Positions 62,227 through 64,000 of a stretch of DNA of 64,000 nucleotides are shown one piece after another. The translations under genes were made by a program, and so were the position numbers. This stretch comes from Streptomyces fagopyri (GTDB lineage Bacteria; Actinomycetota; Actinomycetes; Streptomycetales; Streptomycetaceae), in contig NZ_CP045643.1 in assembly GCF_009498275.1 (NCBI RefSeq), forward strand, positions 992,001 through 1,056,000, read 5' to 3'. The notes under the pieces are model-generated. The model saw nothing but the letters and a program-made list of their open reading frames with translations, had not been told where the DNA came from and made no database searches. Positions within the stretch are counted from its first letter, which is position 1. Each line of letters opens with the position of its first letter.

Positions 62227-62279
62227 GGAACCCACCACGCACCATGCGCCACCCCGTGCAGCACATCGGAAGGACCGCC

Positions 62280-64000
62280 ATGATCTCCACCCTCCTGTCC
62301 CAGTTGCGGCACGGGCCGGACGGTGATCCCACTCCCCGGCTCGCCTACGGCGCCGACTACAACCCGGAGCAGTGGCCGCGCGAGGTGTGGGAGGAGGACG
62401 TACGGCTGATGCGTGAGGCCGGCGTCAACATCGTCTCCGTCGGGATCTTCTCCTGGGCGCGCGTCCAGCCGGCCGAGAACGAGTGGGACTTCGGCTGGCT
62501 CGACGAGATCATGGACCTGCTGCACGCGGGCGGCATCGGCGTCGACCTGGCCACCGCCACCGCGTCGCCGCCGCCGTGGCTCACCACGGCGCACCCGGAG
62601 ATCCTCCCGGTGACCGCCTCCGGCGAGACGCTGTGGCCCGGTGCGCGGCAGCACTGGCGTCCCACCTCTCCGGTCTTCCGCGAGCACGCGCTGCGCCTGG
62701 TGCGGACGATGGCGGAGCGGTACGCGGACCACCCCGCGCTGGTGGCCTGGCACGTCTCCAACGAACTGGGCTGCCACAACGTCTACGACTACTCCGACGA
62801 CGCAGCCCGCGCCTTCCGTGGCTGGCTGCGCGCGCGCTACACGACGCTCGACGCCCTCAACCACGCCTGGGGCACGGCGTTCTGGTCGCAGCGCTACAGC
62901 GACTGGGAGCAGATCCTGCCGCCGCGGCTGGCCGCCTCCCACCCGAACCCCACCCAGCAGCTGGACTTCAAGCGCTTCTCCTCCGACGCGCTGAAGGACT
63001 ACCTGCGCGCGGAGCGGGACGTGCTGCGCGAGCTCACGCCCGGGGTGCCGGTCACCACGAACTTTATGGTGATGGGGGGCACCAAGGGCATGAACTACGC
63101 GGACTGGGCCGCCGAGATCGACTTCGTCTCCAACGACCACTACGTGGTGCCCGGCCCCCAGGACCGGGACGAGCTGTCCTTCTCCGCCAACCTCGTCAGC
63201 GGGATCTCCGGCGGCCGTCCGTGGTTCCTCATGGAGCACTCCACCAGCGCCGTCAACTGGCAGCCCGTCAACGTGGCCAAGCGGCCGGGCGACCTCGCCC
63301 GCGACTCGCTGGTCCATGTGGCGCACGGCGCCGACGCGGTGTGCTTCTTCCAGTGGCGCCAGTCGGCGGCCGGCGCGGAGAAGTACCACTCGGCGATGGT
63401 CCCGCACGCCGGCGCCGACAGCGAGGTGTTCCGTGCGGTGACCGGCCTCGGGCGGACCCTGGAGGCGCTGGCCCCGGTCGCCGGGACCGAGCGCGAGCCG
63501 GCCCGGGTCGGCATCGTCTTCGACTGGGACTCCTGGTGGGCGAGCGAGCAGGACTCGCACCCGACCTCCCTCCTCGACTACCGGCAGGAGGCGCTGAACT
63601 GGTACTCCGCCCTCCTGGCCCTCGGCGTCCGCGCCGACGTCGTCACCCCGCAGGCCGAACTGGACCGGTACCAGGTCCTGATCGCGCCGGTGCTGCACGT
63701 CGTGCCGGCCCCGCTGGCCAAGGAGCTCACCCGGTACGTGGAGAACGGCGGCCACCTGATCACGACGTACTTCTCCGGTGTCGTCGACGAGAACGACCAC
63801 ATCTGGCTCGGCGGCTACCCGGGGGCCCTGCGCGATCTCCTCGGCATCCGCGTCGAGGAGTTCGGTCCGCTGCTCGGCACGGACACCGTCGACGTCGACG
63901 TGAACGGCGTGGCCGGTGGGGCGGCCGGTTCGGTGTGGACCGACCGGATCACCGTCACCGACCCGGCGGTCGAGGTGCTGGCCCACTACCGCAGCGGCAC
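62280..64000 (+). CDS. GH42 beta-galactosidase (partial, runs off the window)
   Basis: ATG 62280 with GGAAGGA upstream; 573 codons are visible with no stop by the end of the window. N-terminal GH42 TIM barrel: AYGADYNPEQWPREVWEEDV, GIFSWARVQPAENEWDFGWL, acid/base E162 in HVSNELGC, nucleophile E319 in FLMEHSTSAVNW. The trimerisation domain begins near residue 400 (VGIVFDWDSWWA). The intact enzyme is usually ~670-690 residues, so about 100 are missing. It cleaves terminal beta-galactosides; no signal peptide, so it acts on the imported sugar. Confidence 0.95.
   Translation, partial: MISTLLSQLRHGPDGDPTPRLAYGADYNPEQWPREVWEEDVRLMREAGVNIVSVGIFSWARVQPAENEWDFGWLDEIMDLLHAGGIGVDLATATASPPPWLTTAHPEILPVTASGETLWPGARQHWRPTSPVFREHALRLVRTMAERYADHPALVAWHVSNELGCHNVYDYSDDAARAFRGWLRARYTTLDALNHAWGTAFWSQRYSDWEQILPPRLAASHPNPTQQLDFKRFSSDALKDYLRAERDVLRELTPGVPVTTNFMVMGGTKGMNYADWAAEIDFVSNDHYVVPGPQDRDELSFSANLVSGISGGRPWFLMEHSTSAVNWQPVNVAKRPGDLARDSLVHVAHGADAVCFFQWRQSAAGAEKYHSAMVPHAGADSEVFRAVTGLGRTLEALAPVAGTEREPARVGIVFDWDSWWASEQDSHPTSLLDYRQEALNWYSALLALGVRADVVTPQAELDRYQVLIAPVLHVVPAPLAKELTRYVENGGHLITTYFSGVVDENDHIWLGGYPGALRDLLGIRVEEFGPLLGTDTVDVDVNGVAGGAAGSVWTDRITVTDPAVEVLAHYRSG

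Noticed and set aside
59742..63986. A 1414-codon open frame on the minus strand opposite the permease, binding-protein and beta-galactosidase genes
   Set aside because: The plus-strand genes have clear domains, ribosome sites and catalytic residues. The antisense translation is Val/Gly/Arg-rich without domains, a common artefact of high-GC third positions.

Overview
The window is about 72% GC and has dense, ATGA/TGATG-coupled operons, GTG starts, a short chaplin, a streptogrisin-type S1 protease and LacI-controlled sugar ABC transporters. Together these point to a Streptomyces chromosome (or a very close relative). No tRNA, rRNA, CRISPR array, insertion sequence or integrase was recognised.

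Region 1 (1-21.6 kb) is most of a contractile injection system (CIS) cluster of the actinobacterial eCIS type. It runs in order: AAA+ ATPase; two minus-strand membrane proteins that share a duplicated N-terminal half but carry different sugar-binding C-termini (ChW repeats versus a ricin-type trefoil); a DUF4157 protein whose C-terminus has the HExxH + GTxDYxY signature of M35 Asp-zincin metallopeptidases (a likely cargo); then a plus-strand, tightly coupled set of sheath, inner tube, two small proteins, a 1204-residue Pro/Ala-rich protein with 13 V/I-Q-R motifs, second tube protein, LysM adaptor, VgrG-like spike, gp25, baseplate J-like and I-like proteins, and finally a zinc-ribbon/transmembrane/discoidin-like protein resembling CisA of Streptomyces CIS. 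A hairpin terminator closes the run. No PAAR tip, tail fibre or conventional coiled-coil tape measure was found in the window.

Region 2 (22-31 kb) is a mixed chromosomal stretch: small ORF, NfeD-like plus flotillin pair, secreted proteins, a 1.5-kb tract without recognisable genes, a short chaplin, a DUF4360 secreted protein, an SDR enzyme that lacks the usual catalytic tyrosine, a CsbD-like protein and a P-loop kinase-like protein.

Region 3 (31-43 kb) holds a complete peptide/nickel-type ABC operon led by a DUF1684 gene, an M24 peptidase-like gene, a decayed dipZ/ccdA remnant, a glutamine amidotransferase-methyltransferase fusion, an NmrA-like reductase, and a MarR regulator divergent from a multi-pass membrane protein with a palindromic operator between them.

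Region 4 (43-58 kb) contains small and large secreted proteins (including a lamin-tail-domain protein ending in a His/Gly-rich 11-residue repeat), the S1 protease behind a LacI-type palindrome, a LuxR-type regulator, two acyl-CoA ligases, a RibD-like reductase, a two-component pair and a secreted tripeptidyl-aminopeptidase-like hydrolase.

Region 5 (57.5-64 kb) is a sugar utilisation locus: LacI repressor, twin ATGTTTACGTAAACAT-type operators, two permeases, a lipoprotein binding protein and a GH42 beta-galactosidase that runs off the end of the window. It is probably for galactoside uptake and cleavage.
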